Assembly: GCA_963804055.1 (NCBI GenBank) | Contig: CAWDOU010000005.1 | Location: 682,001 to 746,000 of the forward strand | Length of the DNA stretch: 64,000 nt | From: Bog-473 sp963804055 | Lineage (GTDB): Bacteria; Actinomycetota; Acidimicrobiia; Acidimicrobiales; RAAP-2 | Direction: 5' to 3' | Shown: positions 49,933 to 58,757 of the stretch, one piece after another | Position numbering within the stretch: position 1 is the stretch's first letter | Layout of the letters: every line of letters begins with the position of its first letter | Notes under the pieces: generated by a model | Databases searched by the model: none | What the model was told of the DNA's origin: nothing | What the model saw: only the letters and a program-made list of their open reading frames with translations | Translations under genes and position numbers: made by a program

Positions 49933-51761
49933 ACGCCCGCGGTCACCTTTCCGTTCCCCTTCCCGTTTCCGTCGGACTTCCCGTTGCCATGCCCGTTCCC
50001 GTTGGTGTGGGCGGAGCGGCCGTGCGGCACCGTCAGCGCGTCGGGGTGGTTGTAGTCCCACGTCGGGCGCTCCGAGCGGATCGGCGGCAGGTGCGTGTAG
50101 TTGTGGTGCGGCGGCGGCGAGGTGGTGAACCACTCGAGCGTGTGGGCGTCCCAGGGGTTGTTCCCGGCCGGGACCGGCTTGCGCCAGGACACGAAGAAGT
50201 TCACCAGCAGGAAAGCGAAGGAGACAGCGATGATGAACGCGCCCACCGTCGAGACGATGTTGTAGCTCTGCCAGCCAAGGTTCGACGGGTAGCTGGCCAC
50301 GCGGCGGGGCATACCCAGCAGGCCGACGACGTACTGGGGCATGAAGGTGATCCAGAAGCCGATGAACATGAGCCAGAAGTGCCACTTGCCCAGGCTCTCC
50401 CGCAACATGCGGCCGAACATCTTGGGGTACCAGTAGTACACGCCGCCGAATCCTGCGAACACCGCGGTCCCGAAGAGCACCTGGTGGAAGTGGGCCACCA
50501 CGAAGTAGGTGTCGTGGGTGGCGAAGTCGATGGGCGGCGAGGCCAGCATGATGCCGGTGACGCCACCCATGAGGAAGGCGAACAGGAATCCGATGGAGAA
50601 CAGCATGGGTGTGGTGAAGGTGAGCTGGCCGTGCCACATGGTGCCGATCCAGTTGAAGAACTTGATGCCGGTCGGCACCGCGATCAGCAGGCTCAGGAAC
50701 GAGAAGAAGGGCAGCAGGACGGCGCCGGTGGTGAACATGTGGTGTGCCCACACCCCCGTGGACAGGGCGGCGATGGCCATGGTGGCGAAGACCATGCCCT
50801 TGTAGCCGAACACCGGCTTGCGCGAGAAGACCGGCAGGATCTCCGTGACGATGCCGAAGAACGGCAGGGCGAGGATGTAGACCTCCGGATGGCCGAAGAA
50901 CCAGAAGAGGTTCTGCCATAACAGCGGCGATCCGCACGAGGCCATGGGCGCGCCACTCACGAGGTGGCACCCCACCGCCGTGTAGATGTGGGTGCCGAAG
51001 TGGCGGTCGGCGAACAGCATGATGAGCGCCGCGGTGAGCACCGGGAACGCAATCAGGATGAGGATCCCGGTCACCAGCATGTTCCAGGTGAAGATCGGCA
51101 TGCGGAACATGGTCATGCCGGGCGCGCGCAGGTAGAAGATGGTCCCGCACAGGTTGACGCCGGTGAAGATGGCCGAGAAGCCCGTCAACGCCAGGGCCAT
51201 GATCCAGAGGTCGGGACCGGCGCCGGGGGAGCTGGTGGCGCTCGAGAGCGGCGCGTAGGCCACCCAGCCGAACTGGGCGGCGCCACCGGCCACGAAGAAG
51301 GTCATCAGCATGGTGATGGACCCGGTGAGGTAGAGCCAGTAGCTCAGCGCGTTCAGGCGGGGGAAGGCCATGTCGGGCGCGCCGATCTGCAGCGGCACCA
51401 CGTAGTTGGCCAGGCCACCGAAGGCGAAGGGGCCGGCGAAGAGGTACAGCATGAGGCTGCCGTGCATGGTGAAGAGCGCGTTGAACTGCCCGAAGCTCAG
51501 CAGCGACGAGTGCGGCGACGTCAGCTGCAGCCGCATGACGAGGGCCATCACGCCGGACAGGTAGAAGATGACGATGGACGTGATCATGTAGCTCAGCCCG
51601 ATGACCTTGTGGTCGGTCGAGGTCAGCCACTTGAGGATGCCGGTGGGCCCGTGGGCGTCGTGCCCACCGTGCGAGGGCAGGTGGCCGTCACCGGGGACCG
51701 ACGGCGGCAGGTGGAGCTCTTCGTGCTCCTGGGCGCCCGGGGGGGCGATGACGTCAGTCAC
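49929..51761 (-). CDS. ctaD: cytochrome c oxidase subunit I
   Basis: 610 residues; heme-copper oxidase catalytic subunit with 12 core helices. Ligand histidines lie in LFTMHGSLM, WFFGHPEVYIL (with the Tyr cross-linked to His), HHMF and THDTYFVVAHFHQV. GHPEVY marks an A-type oxidase. It reduces oxygen to water and pumps protons. The last ~20 residues are an odd Asn/Gly/Lys-rich tail (TNGNGHGNGKSDGNGKGNGK). GTG at 51761 gives the start VTDVIAPPGAQ and overlaps the end of ctaC by 8 bases. Confidence 0.95.
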   Translation of the reverse strand: MTDVIAPPGAQEHEELHLPPSVPGDGHLPSHGGHDAHGPTGILKWLTSTDHKVIGLSYMITSIVIFYLSGVMALVMRLQLTSPHSSLLSFGQFNALFTMHGSLMLYLFAGPFAFGGLANYVVPLQIGAPDMAFPRLNALSYWLYLTGSITMLMTFFVAGGAAQFGWVAYAPLSSATSSPGAGPDLWIMALALTGFSAIFTGVNLCGTIFYLRAPGMTMFRMPIFTWNMLVTGILILIAFPVLTAALIMLFADRHFGTHIYTAVGCHLVSGAPMASCGSPLLWQNLFWFFGHPEVYILALPFFGIVTEILPVFSRKPVFGYKGMVFATMAIAALSTGVWAHHMFTTGAVLLPFFSFLSLLIAVPTGIKFFNWIGTMWHGQLTFTTPMLFSIGFLFAFLMGGVTGIMLASPPIDFATHDTYFVVAHFHQVLFGTAVFAGFGGVYYWYPKMFGRMLRESLGKWHFWLMFIGFWITFMPQYVVGLLGMPRRVASYPSNLGWQSYNIVSTVGAFIIAVSFAFLLVNFFVSWRKPVPAGNNPWDAHTLEWFTTSPPPHHNYTHLPPIRSERPTWDYNHPDALTVPHGRSAHTNGNGHGNGKSDGNGKGNGKVTAGV

Positions 51762-52668
51762 CGTAGAGGAGACCTCCTGTATTGCCGGTGTTCCCGCTGC
51801 CGGAATTGCCAGAGTAGCTGGGCACCGTCCCGTTCTGGTTGGCATGCAGGGCGGCCGGGAGCTGGCCGATGGACGAGGGGTGGGCCGCCTGGAAGGCGTG
51901 GGTGGTCCGCAGCCACACCGCGTACGCGGTGGGGCTCACCGAGCGCACGTTGAAGAACATGATGGAGTGGTACAGCCCGCAGAGCTGGGTGCACTGGCCG
52001 CGGTAGACGCCGTCGTGCAGGACGTTGAGGTCGAAGCTCGTCCAATAACCCGGGCTGGCGTAGCGGCTGAAGTTGAATTCGGGCACGTAGAAGCCGTGCA
52101 GCACGTCGTAGGAGCGCAGGTAGATGCGCGTCGTCTGGCCGGTCGGCACCACCATGGTGGGGGCGTCGGTGGTCTGGCCGATCACCTTGACCCCGTTCGG
52201 GTACTCGAACTCCCAGCCCCACTGGAAGGCGTAGACGTGGATGACGGTGCTCGGGTTGGGCTCGACCGCCGTCACCTTGTTCTCCACCACGACCGTGGCC
52301 CAGAAGAGCCCGAGCACGATCAGGATCGGCATGACCGTGTACACGATCTCGGTGAGCGTGTGGTACTGCGTCTGCACCGGCATGTCGTCGGAGCGGCGGC
52401 GGTAGCGGAAGATGGCCCAGCAGATCAGCAGGAGGGTGAAGCCGCCGACGATGATGCCGGCGATGAAGAAGCCCTGCCAGAGGTGGAAGGTGGAGCGGGC
52501 CTGGGTCGTGGCGCCCTTGTAGGCCCCGAAGGTCGGCAGCTGGCAGCCGGTCAGGAGCAGGGCCCCCAGCGCGACCACCACGGCGGCCAGTCGGCGGCGT
52601 GGATTCTTGGCGCTGCGAGCTGGGGTTTCAGGGGTGTCAGAAGACGGGCTGGTCAGCGACGAGTCCAC
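51754..52668 (-). CDS. ctaC: cytochrome c oxidase subunit II
   Basis: 304 residues. The leader ends in a lipobox LLTGC, so it is probably a lipoprotein; two membrane helices follow (~75-100, ~120-140). The periplasmic cupredoxin domain holds the dinuclear CuA site: GQCTQLCGLYHSIMF with two Cys, His and Met, and an upstream His in SYDVLHGFYVPEF. It passes electrons from QcrC to subunit I. The chosen GTG at 52668 stands 7 bases after TAGTGT, a leaderless-type arrangement. Confidence 0.93.
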   Translation of the reverse strand: MDSSLTSPSSDTPETPARSAKNPRRRLAAVVVALGALLLTGCQLPTFGAYKGATTQARSTFHLWQGFFIAGIIVGGFTLLLICWAIFRYRRRSDDMPVQTQYHTLTEIVYTVMPILIVLGLFWATVVVENKVTAVEPNPSTVIHVYAFQWGWEFEYPNGVKVIGQTTDAPTMVVPTGQTTRIYLRSYDVLHGFYVPEFNFSRYASPGYWTSFDLNVLHDGVYRGQCTQLCGLYHSIMFFNVRSVSPTAYAVWLRTTHAFQAAHPSSIGQLPAALHANQNGTVPSYSGNSGSGNTGNTGGLLYGD

Positions 52669-52681
52669 CGCGCCGACACTA
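52669..52681 (-). promoter_or_regulatory. putative -10 box for leaderless ctaC mRNA
   Basis: TAGTGT on the minus strand (52681-52676), then 7 bases, then GTG at 52668. The upstream region has an unusual run of T (minus strand), rare in this GC-rich sequence, which may act as an UP-like or bent element. Confidence 0.45.
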
Positions 52682-52715
52682 TCGAACCCGGCAAAAAAAT
52701 TGGAAATCGCAGAGG

Positions 52716-54032
52716 TCAGTGCGGATGCCCGTGGGGCGGTGCCGTCGACTCGTTGGCGGCCCAGGTGAAGACGCCCCGCGTCATGGTCGAGGTGGCCCGG
52801 GCGGCCCGGGCGGCGAACACCTGCTGGCGTGCCCGCTGGACGCCCTCGTCGTCGGGCCGGGCCAGCCAGGCGTGCTCGACGAGATGCCCGGCCAGCCGCA
52901 ACGCCCCTTCGGCCGCCTCGGCGCCCTCGTCGGAGTCGGGCGCTTCGGCCGCCAGGGCCAGGAGCTCCAGCGCCCGGTCGGCCAGGGCTCCCGGCCCGCC
53001 GGCCAGGGCGGCCAGCTCGGTGGCCAGGGCGCGCTCGGGCGCCGGCTTCAAGGTGGCGGGGTTGCCGTCCCACCAGCCCCCGTACTGGCGCCACACCGTG
53101 TGGACGATGAACTCCGGCTCGTCGTAGACGGGTTGGAGGAAGGGCCGCGCCTCCAGGGCGGACGGGACCCGCACGGCGTGGATGGCCTCGTCGAGGCGCC
53201 CGCCCGCGTTCATGACGGCCAGCGTCTGGTCGACCAGGGAGTCGAGGAGGTCCGCCGTGTCGGTGAGGGCGGTACGGACGCGGTCGGCTCCCATGACCGG
53301 GAAGCCGTGTCCGGGGAGGAGGAACTCGGCGTCCAGCTCGAGCATGCGGCGGAGCGCGGCGGCCCACTCCCTCGGGTAGCGCTGCACCTTCTGCGGGTTG
53401 CCGGCGTTGGGCGAGGCCCAGATGAAGAGGTCGCCGCAGCACAGGACCCGGGTGTCGGGCTGCCAGGTCACCGTGTGGTCGTCGGTCTCGCCCTTCTCGT
53501 GACGGAGCGAGAAGCCGCGGCCGCCCACCGAGAGCTCCAGCGTGTCGTGATAGGTGCGGTCCGGGTAGCGGTACTCGGTGGGCCACTGCAGGTCGGTGAA
53601 GCCGAACTGCCGACGGTTGATGACGGTGTTGTAGCCGGCCGTGAAGATGTAGCGGTCGAAGCGGGCCGGCAGCGCGTGGTGGGCGATGACCTCGGGGGCG
53701 GCCCATCCCCGGTCCGCCGCCTCGGCCTCCCACACCGGCACGCCGAAGACGTGGTCGATGTGCCCGTGCGAGTAGACGGCGGTGTTGAGGCGAGCCGGGC
53801 TCCAGGTGCGGATGTCATCGTGGACGACCTGGGCCAGCGGGGCGCTCCCGGTGTCGACCAGCACGAGCCCGTCCTCGGTGGCGAACGAGGACACGTTGGC
53901 GAAGGAGGGGCAGAAGCCGACGCCGTCGGTGATTTCGACGAAGCCGCCGATGTGGTCGACCGGATGGAACGTGGACGTCGAGACCTCGCCGTTCCAGAGG
54001 CGGTCGGCGAGGGCGAGGACGTCAGGTGGCAT
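52716..54032 (-). CDS. MBL-fold alkylsulfatase-like hydrolase
   Basis: 438 residues. The metallo-beta-lactamase domain has YSHGHIDHVFG (HxHxDH), a GDLFIWASPNAGNPQ loop with metal-binding Asp, and LLPGHGFPVMG with the distal His. A helical domain after ~270 has VHTVWRQYGGWWDGNPATLKP, the alkylsulfatase dimerisation signature. The C-terminal sterol-carrier-like domain of classical SdsA1 enzymes is absent. It may cleave alkyl sulfates or related esters. No signal peptide is present, so it should be cytoplasmic. It lies between tatA and ctaC on the same strand, but a ctaC promoter appears to separate them. Confidence 0.82.
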   Translation of the reverse strand: MPPDVLALADRLWNGEVSTSTFHPVDHIGGFVEITDGVGFCPSFANVSSFATEDGLVLVDTGSAPLAQVVHDDIRTWSPARLNTAVYSHGHIDHVFGVPVWEAEAADRGWAAPEVIAHHALPARFDRYIFTAGYNTVINRRQFGFTDLQWPTEYRYPDRTYHDTLELSVGGRGFSLRHEKGETDDHTVTWQPDTRVLCCGDLFIWASPNAGNPQKVQRYPREWAAALRRMLELDAEFLLPGHGFPVMGADRVRTALTDTADLLDSLVDQTLAVMNAGGRLDEAIHAVRVPSALEARPFLQPVYDEPEFIVHTVWRQYGGWWDGNPATLKPAPERALATELAALAGGPGALADRALELLALAAEAPDSDEGAEAAEGALRLAGHLVEHAWLARPDDEGVQRARQQVFAARAARATSTMTRGVFTWAANESTAPPHGHPH

Positions 54033-54050
54033 GGGACGACGACGACGTCG

Positions 54051-54281
54051 TCAGGCGCCCGGCGTCTTCTCCTCGGCCGAGGGAGCCGGCGCGTCGGCGG
54101 CAGCGGAGGTGCCGTTGTCCGTGCTGCCCGCCTTCTTGCCCTCGTCGAGGCCCTTCTCGAACTGCGTCTTGGCCGAGCCGAGGCTGCGGGCCAACTTGGG
54201 GATGGCTGCCCCGCCGAAGAGCAGGATGGCGATGATGACAATCGCCCAGATCGCATCGAGACCGAAAACGTCAGCCAGCAT
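54051..54281 (-). CDS. tatA: twin-arginine translocase subunit TatA
   Basis: 76 residues: one N-terminal helix (LDAIWAIVIIAILLFGG), the hinge AAIPKLARSLGSA, then an amphipathic helix and a charged tail. TatA multimers form the pore that exports folded Tat substrates, such as Rieske-type proteins. The ATG at 54281 is chosen because AAGGAGA precedes it closely; a GTG 15 bases upstream overlaps that site. tatC is not in the window. The MBL gene starts 18 bases after its stop. Confidence 0.85.
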   Translation of the reverse strand: MLADVFGLDAIWAIVIIAILLFGGAAIPKLARSLGSAKTQFEKGLDEGKKAGSTDNGTSAAADAPAPSAEEKTPGA

Positions 54282-54432
54282 GGGGTTCTCCTTCACCTGG
54301 GTCTGAAGAGCGGTGAACTGGGTTCCAGGTTAGACCCATTCCCGGCCCGGAGTTCCGCCACACCGGGGCGTCGCCCAAGTGTGTCGCCGGGGTGATCGAA
54401 GCGTGTCGCCGAGGTGACGGGGGTATTCGGAG

Positions 54433-54837
54433 TCACCCCGCCAGCAGGATGCCCATCACCAGCGCGACCACGCTGGCCAGGCCTCCGACGGATCCCCAGA
54501 CGGCCAGGCCCCGCTTCGTCGTGGCGCGCTGGTGCAGCAGGACCCCGAGTCCGGCCAGGACGACGACGGCGATCTTGGCCATGAGGACGGCCTTCCAGGC
54601 CGCGTCCATGGAGGAGTAGCCAACGGCCGTCACGTTCCAGACGCCGGTGACCAGCAGGACCACGTAGGCGGGCCAGGCCAGGCGGGCGAAGGCCCGGGCC
54701 AGGGTCTTGGGGGCGTCGGCCCCCAGCCCGCGCGCCGGGCCCACCAGGCCCACCATGACGATCTGGCCGCCCACCCAGACGGCGGCGGCCAGGACGTGGA
54801 GCGTCAGGCGGATGGTGTCGACGGTGGGTGCGAGCAC
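54433..54837 (-). CDS. CopD-like four-helix membrane protein
   Basis: 134 residues with four membrane helices: LHVLAAAVWVGGQIVMVGLV, AWPAYVVLLVTGVWNV, AVLMAKIAVVVLAGLGVLL and VGGLASVVALVMGILLAG. The pattern of His in the first helix, an Arg-rich cytoplasmic loop and WNV matches the DUF2269/CopD group of small integral membrane proteins, some linked to copper or heme. Near the oxidase genes, a role in respiratory metal or heme assembly is possible but unproven. It stands apart from tatA by ~150 bases. Confidence 0.7.
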   Translation of the reverse strand: MLAPTVDTIRLTLHVLAAAVWVGGQIVMVGLVGPARGLGADAPKTLARAFARLAWPAYVVLLVTGVWNVTAVGYSSMDAAWKAVLMAKIAVVVLAGLGVLLHQRATTKRGLAVWGSVGGLASVVALVMGILLAG

Positions 54838-54879
54838 GGCGGGGCTACGGCCGGGTCGCCGGCACGGGGTGGAGGACGG

Positions 54880-55653
54880 TCACTTGCCCTGCCAGTTGGG
54901 CGGGCGCTTCTCGGCGAAGGCGACGGGGCCCTCCATGGCATCGGCCGAGGAGAAGACCACGCCGACGGCGGCCCCGTTGATCTTCCAGCCCTCGGCCTCG
55001 GAGACCTCGGCCGCCTGCTTCATGACGCTCTTGGAGTAGCGCACCGCCAGCGGCGCGTTGGCGGCGATGCGATCGGCCAGGGACACCGCCTCCTCGAGCA
55101 CGACGCTCGACGGCACGACGCGGTTGACGAGACCGAGCTCGTAGGCGCGGGCCGCACTGATGGGGTCGCCCGTCATCGCCAGCTCGAGGGCGACCGCCAG
55201 CGGCAGGCGCTTGGGCATGCGGATCAGCCCGCCCGCTCCTGCAATGAGGCCCCGCTTGGCCTCGGGGATGCCGAAGGTGGCGTGGTCGGCGGCGACGACC
55301 AGGTCGCACGAGAGCATGATCTCGAAACCGCCGGCCAGGGCCGACCCGTTCACCGCGGCAATGAGGGGCTTGGGGAACTCGCGCTGGGTCACGCCGCCGA
55401 AGCCGCCGCTCGCCCCCATGATGTCTCCCCCCTCGCCGCTGCTGAAGGCCTTGAGGTCCATGCCGGCGCTGAACGCCTTGTCGCCGCTCCCCGTCACCAC
55501 GACGACCCAGCAGTCCGGGTCGTCGGTCAGCTCGTCCATGGCGGCGGACATGGCCCGGCTCACCGCGCCGTTGATGGCGTTGCGCGCCTCGGGGCGGTTG
55601 ATGGTGAGGATCTCGACGTGCCCTTGGCGTTCCCGCAGCACTTCGTCGGCCAT
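54880..55653 (-). CDS. enoyl-CoA hydratase/isomerase family protein
   Basis: 257-residue crotonase-fold protein. The oxyanion-hole stretches are AFSAGMDLKAF and NGSALAGGFEIMLSCDLVVAA. One catalytic glutamate is in FGIPEAKRGL, where hydratases have their second Glu; the first Glu position appears to be Gly-rich (GGFEIML keeps an E). It probably hydrates or isomerises an enoyl-CoA; the exact substrate is unknown. The ATG at 55653 has a good ribosome-binding site (AAGGGAG). Confidence 0.87.
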   Translation of the reverse strand: MADEVLRERQGHVEILTINRPEARNAINGAVSRAMSAAMDELTDDPDCWVVVVTGSGDKAFSAGMDLKAFSSGEGGDIMGASGGFGGVTQREFPKPLIAAVNGSALAGGFEIMLSCDLVVAADHATFGIPEAKRGLIAGAGGLIRMPKRLPLAVALELAMTGDPISAARAYELGLVNRVVPSSVVLEEAVSLADRIAANAPLAVRYSKSVMKQAAEVSEAEGWKINGAAVGVVFSSADAMEGPVAFAEKRPPNWQGK

Positions 55654-55714
55654 TGGAGGACTCCCTTCGTCGCCGCCGAGGCTAAGCCGGGCGGTGCGGT
55701 CGGAGCCACCCCGG

Positions 55715-56500
55715 TCAGGGTGGCGGCGGAAGCGGCGGGGCGGCCCCGTCCGGATCGCCGGGACCGGGATCGGGGAGACGGGACGACGACGCCGCCGACC
55801 AGAACTGCGTCCGCTTGGTGTACACGGCGGTGAAGGCGAAGAGGCTGCCGATGACGCTGGCCGTGATGAAGGGGGACACGGCAATGAAGGTGCCCGTGGG
55901 CAGCAGCTCGGCCAGCGTGAGGCGCGTCGTCGCTTCGACGACGAGGCCGACGCCCCAGACAACCGACAGGGTCCGGAAGGTGTGGCGCCCGAGCGGGACG
56001 TCGTGCAGCCGGTCGAAGGCGGACACCTTGACCGGGTCCTTGCCGGCCGAGAGGTAGCGGCTCACGTAGAAGAGGGCAGGACGGTCGTGGGTGTAGAGCG
56101 TCACGATGCAGGCGACGCCGAAGAGCAGGGTGAAGAACCCGTCGCGCACCTTGAGCACGTAGGCGTTGCCGCCGAGCAGCGTGGAGGTCGCGACGCCGGC
56201 CACGAAGCCGACGAGGACGGCGACCCCGACCACGTCGACGGTGCGCTGGCGGGCGAACTGGAGGAGTATCCAGGCGACCGAGAAGCAGCCGGCGACGATG
56301 AGCGCCGCGGTGTCGGTCTGCACGTGGCTGCGGACGATGAAGTAGACGCCGATCGGCAGGGCGGCACCGAACACCAGGCTGGGGAGGTATTCGCGGACCG
56401 ACGGGATCCCGGGCTGCCAGGCCGATGCTGCGTCGACCGGCGACGAGGCCGCCATCGGCTCCGATGGCCGCTCGGCGCCCCCCGGACCGTCCGGTTCCAT
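55715..56500 (-). CDS. VC0807-family membrane protein
   Basis: 261 residues with about six membrane helices after an N-terminal polar stretch. LVFGAALPIGVYFIV, RDGFFTLLFGVACIVTLYT and the polar loop FDRLHDVPLGRHTFRTLSVVWG match VC0807-type proteins of unknown function. It ends in a Pro-rich tail. The ATG at 56500 is 6 bases after TACCCT, another leaderless-type start. Confidence 0.7.
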   Translation of the reverse strand: MEPDGPGGAERPSEPMAASSPVDAASAWQPGIPSVREYLPSLVFGAALPIGVYFIVRSHVQTDTAALIVAGCFSVAWILLQFARQRTVDVVGVAVLVGFVAGVATSTLLGGNAYVLKVRDGFFTLLFGVACIVTLYTHDRPALFYVSRYLSAGKDPVKVSAFDRLHDVPLGRHTFRTLSVVWGVGLVVEATTRLTLAELLPTGTFIAVSPFITASVIGSLFAFTAVYTKRTQFWSAASSSRLPDPGPGDPDGAAPPLPPPP

Positions 56501-56512
56501 GCCTGCAGGGTA
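56501..56512 (-). promoter_or_regulatory. putative -10 box for leaderless VC0807-family mRNA
   Basis: TACCCT on the minus strand (56512-56507), 6 bases, then ATG at 56500. It is paired head-to-head with a similar box for the plus-strand gene ~30 bases away. Confidence 0.45.
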
Positions 56513-56540
56513 CCGCCGGGGTGCTCTGGATTCTCCCGCG

Positions 56541-56552
56541 TAGCATTGGGGG
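56541..56552 (+). promoter_or_regulatory. putative -10 box for leaderless mRNA of hypothetical gene
   Basis: TAGCAT (56541-56546), 6 bases, then GTG at 56553. No ribosome-binding site could be separate from the start. Confidence 0.45.
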
Positions 56553-57155
56553 GTGACCTTCGCGGCCCACGTCCTGGAGTTCTTCGTCATCGCCGGCGCC
56601 CTGGTGGTGGTGGGCCTGGTCGCGGCGTTCCTGGTCGGGCGCAGCTACGTGCGCCGGCACTGGCGGATGCTGCACGGCCATGTGGCCGTGCGCGGCGTCA
56701 TGGCCACGCTGGCGCTCCTCGCCGCGGGCCGGGAACGCTACGGGGCGGGGCGGGCCACCCCCGAGGACCTGAGCCAGGGGGCGGCGTCCCGCGTCCGCCG
56801 CCGCCTGCGGGTGGCGGTCGAGGACGCCGAGATCGCGGTCGCGCACGCCGAGTCGCGTGACGCCCCGGTGGCCGACCTGCCGGCCGTGTGCCGCTCGCTC
56901 CAGCGCGTGGCCGACGAGCTCGACGGGCTGCTGCGGCTGGAGCGCCGCCTCCCTCCCGGTGCCGGCCGGGCCGACGTGCGCCGCCAGGTGGCCGAGGTGA
57001 TCGGTGCCGCCCGCGACGTCCAGGCGGCCGCGGTGCGGGCCGGCAGCGACGCCACCGAGCCCCAGGTGCGCTCACTGGTGCGCCACGCCCGCGACGAGGT
57101 CGACATCGTCTCGACGGCGTTGGCGACCATGCGCTCGGTGGCCCGGCCCCGCTGA
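56553..57155 (+). CDS. hypothetical single-helix membrane protein
   Basis: 200 residues. One N-terminal membrane helix (LEFFVIAGALVVVGLVAAFLV) is followed by a basic stretch (GRSYVRRHWRML) and then an all-helical, Arg/Ala-rich cytoplasmic part of ~150 residues with likely coiled-coil character. The family is not recognised. The high charge and amphipathic heptads suggest protein-protein contacts. The gene is divergent from the VC0807-family gene and ends 39 bases before the glycosidase gene. Confidence 0.65.
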   Translation: MTFAAHVLEFFVIAGALVVVGLVAAFLVGRSYVRRHWRMLHGHVAVRGVMATLALLAAGRERYGAGRATPEDLSQGAASRVRRRLRVAVEDAEIAVAHAESRDAPVADLPAVCRSLQRVADELDGLLRLERRLPPGAGRADVRRQVAEVIGAARDVQAAAVRAGSDATEPQVRSLVRHARDEVDIVSTALATMRSVARPR

Positions 57156-57194
57156 GACGGCCCGCCGTCCGTCGAAGCCTGCCAAGCTGAGCGG

Positions 57195-58727
57195 ATGCCG
57201 TCCGCATCCCCTCCACCCGACCGCGCGCGTCCCCAGGCGACCCCGAGCCTCCTCGGCGAGGGCTTCGCCGTCGGCGTGGCCACGTCGGGCTACCAGGTCG
57301 AGGGCGGCTACAACGGCGACGGCGAGCCCCACAACAACTGGGCCGCCTGGGAGGGCGCCGGCCGGGCCGCCCGCTCCGGCCTCGCCTGTGACTTCTGGCG
57401 CCATCCCGAGGAGGCGCTCGACCGCGCCGCCTCCATCGGGTGCAACGCCTTCCGCCTGTCGGTCGAGTGGGCCCGGCTCGAGCCCCAGCCGGGCGCCTTC
57501 GACGGCGCCGCGCTCGACCGCTACGCCGAGATCCTCTCCGAGTGCGTCAGCCGCGGGCTGGAGCCCATCGTCACGCTCCACCACTTCACCCACCCGTTCT
57601 GGCTGGGCGAGGAGTTCTGGCTGCGGCCCGGCTCGCCCGACATCTTCACCCGCCACGTCGAGCGGGTGGTGCCGGCGCTGGCGCCGTACTGCCGTCGCTG
57701 GGTGACGATCAACGAGCCCAACATCGTGACGCTCATGGGCTGGATCGAGGGGTCGTGCCCGCCGGGCCGGCGCATGGCGGTGTCCGACGCCTTCTGCGCC
57801 CTCGACAACATCCTCACCGCGCACGTCCTGGCGGCCGACGCGGTCACGGCGATCCAACCCGGCGCCGAGGTGACGGTGAACACGAGCTCGTCGTCGATCT
57901 ACGAGCACGACCGCATGCTGCTCGACCTCCTGCAGCTGCGCGAGGCCGGCGTGGATCCCGACGAGGTCGACCGCTACGTCGACGAGCGCCGGGCGGTCCA
58001 CAACGCCGCCTTCCCGCCGCGCCACGCCGGGGAGGCGGTGATACGACGGTTCTTCGCCGCGGTGTCGCCCTACGGCGCGGTGCGCGAGCCCAGCCGCGGG
58101 GCCGCCTGGGCCCGCCTCCGCGGCGCCACGCGCCGCCACGCCCCCCGCCGCGTGCTCGATGCGGTCTACGCGTCGCCGCGGCCGCGTAGCATCGACGCCG
58201 TCGGGTTCGACTGGTACGACCCGGTGGCCAGTCACGCCATGCGCGTCCCGGGACGGCGGACGGCCGAGGGGCGGGACTGGTCGTTCGGGCGGGCCTACTG
58301 GGACGTCGAGTCACATCCGGCCGCGTTGCGCGCCTGGTGCGTCACCGAGTCGGCGCTGCGTCCCGGCCTCCCGCTGTGGGTCGTGGAGAACGGCATGGCG
58401 ACGCGCACGCGCGACGGGCAGGCCGTGCGGCGCGAGGACGGCATGGACCGGCCCCGCTACGTGCGCGAGCACCTGGGCGCGGTGGTGGACGCGGTGGCCG
58501 CGGGGGCGCCGGTGACGGCGTACTTCCACTGGTCGCTGATGGACAACTACGAATGGGGCACCTACGAGCCCCGTTACGGGCTCTTCGGGGTGGATCGCAG
58601 CGATCCGACGGCGGTGCGCTTCATGGACACCGACGCCGTCGGTGACGACGCGGCCGGCGCCTTCGCCCGTGTCGTGGCCGGGTTGCGGGCGGGCGACCGT
58701 TCGGTCCTCGGCGGGCCGGCCTCGTAG
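57195..58727 (+). CDS. glycoside hydrolase family 1 (beta-glucosidase-like)
   Basis: 510 residues of a family 1 TIM barrel. Substrate-site start GVATSGYQVEGGYN, acid/base glutamate in VTINEPN and nucleophile glutamate in LWVVENGMA are all intact, and YFHWSLMDNYEWGTYEPRYGLF closes the fold. It should be an active retaining beta-glycosidase; the sugar specificity is not readable. No signal peptide is present, so it is cytoplasmic. ATG at 57195 lies 6 bases after CAAGCT, a weak version of the leaderless box. No sugar transporter is nearby. Confidence 0.9.
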   Translation: MPSASPPPDRARPQATPSLLGEGFAVGVATSGYQVEGGYNGDGEPHNNWAAWEGAGRAARSGLACDFWRHPEEALDRAASIGCNAFRLSVEWARLEPQPGAFDGAALDRYAEILSECVSRGLEPIVTLHHFTHPFWLGEEFWLRPGSPDIFTRHVERVVPALAPYCRRWVTINEPNIVTLMGWIEGSCPPGRRMAVSDAFCALDNILTAHVLAADAVTAIQPGAEVTVNTSSSSIYEHDRMLLDLLQLREAGVDPDEVDRYVDERRAVHNAAFPPRHAGEAVIRRFFAAVSPYGAVREPSRGAAWARLRGATRRHAPRRVLDAVYASPRPRSIDAVGFDWYDPVASHAMRVPGRRTAEGRDWSFGRAYWDVESHPAALRAWCVTESALRPGLPLWVVENGMATRTRDGQAVRREDGMDRPRYVREHLGAVVDAVAAGAPVTAYFHWSLMDNYEWGTYEPRYGLFGVDRSDPTAVRFMDTDAVGDDAAGAFARVVAGLRAGDRSVLGGPAS

Positions 58728-58757
58728 CACCGACGCCGCGCCCCCGGTCCTGCGTGC

